Part shown: positions 63,928-64,000 of the stretch, in pieces
Numbering within the stretch: the stretch's first letter is position 1
Layout: the number at the start of each line of letters is the position of its first letter
DNA from: Mesorhizobium sp. ES1-1
Lineage (GTDB): Bacteria; Pseudomonadota; Alphaproteobacteria; Rhizobiales; Rhizobiaceae
Direction: 5' to 3'
Assembly (NCBI RefSeq): GCF_020164785.1
Contig: NZ_JAIUGX010000006.1
Span: forward strand, 266,597 to 330,596
DNA: 64,000 bases
Made by a program: the position numbers and the translations under genes
The notes under the pieces: model-generated
What the model was told of the DNA's origin: nothing
What the model saw: only the letters and a program-made list of their open reading frames with translations
Database searches by the model: none

Positions 63928-64000
63928 AGCGTTTCACGTTTTGACGGAAGCGTATCCTGCGTTTTCAAAGTAGTTCCTGCATTCGGTTGCCTCGATGGTT

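Overview
The window is a GC-rich chromosomal segment from an alphaproteobacterium of the order Rhizobiales, most likely Mesorhizobium or a close relative. The evidence is gene order: divL-tsaE/amgK-murU-addB-addA, chvG-chvI-hprK-EIIA-HPr-ahcY next to pckA, and hisB...hisH-hisA-hisF-hisE-coaA divergent from hslV-hslU. A MocE-type Rieske ferredoxin, an RpiR-type inositol regulator and Mesorhizobium-like palindromic intergenic repeats agree with this. I see no rRNA, tRNA, CRISPR array, phage or insertion sequence.

Layout. 1-16951 (minus strand): addA (cut by the left edge), addB, murU-like, the tsaE-amgK fusion, divL (Tyr in place of the phospho-accepting His), ahcY with a clear terminator and an upstream palindrome, HPr, a mannose-type EIIA, short hprK, chvG and chvI. 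17292-22585 (plus): pckA, an ArfB-like hydrolase, an AlkB-like dioxygenase and a tandem pair of PAP2-family membrane proteins. 22549-28309 (minus): coaA and a histidine operon with three extra genes, one an arginase-fold protein fused by overlaps between hisA and hisF. 28529-32646 (plus): hslV, a GNAT gene, UPF0314, hslU and a secreted DUF1402 protein with lysozyme-like motifs.

32997-55035 is the accessory core. A divergent mocF/mocE/mocD-like oxygenase set (rhizopine demethylation type) faces a LacI-type regulator. Next comes an ABC importer with an inositol 2-dehydrogenase and a short-chain dehydrogenase. After a decayed vapBC module, a long inverted repeat, aroG (DAHP synthase), lysE and a WYL regulator comes the inositol set: an oxidoreductase, the RpiR regulator (IolR-like), iolC (kinase plus aldolase fusion), iolD, iolE and iolB. 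Together these could import an inositol compound, strip and oxidise it, and cut the ring product to central metabolites. Candidate IolR sites (GGAA-N6-TTCC type) lie before iolC and, less exactly, before the importer operon.

55189-63927: an orphan phosphonate trio (DUF1045, phnM, phnN), a second ribose-type ABC importer on the minus strand, its divergent LacI regulator and a HAD-family hydrolase.

The strongest new observation is upstream of aroG (43058-43254). A rhizobial-type promoter is placed to give a leaderless transcript. It is followed by a short leader peptide with consecutive Tyr-Trp-Tyr-Phe codons and by mutually exclusive antiterminator and terminator hairpins. This is a complete ribosome-mediated aromatic amino acid attenuator for DAHP synthase. 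Second is the vapBC relic, in which one base accounts for loss of both the antitoxin stop and the toxin start.
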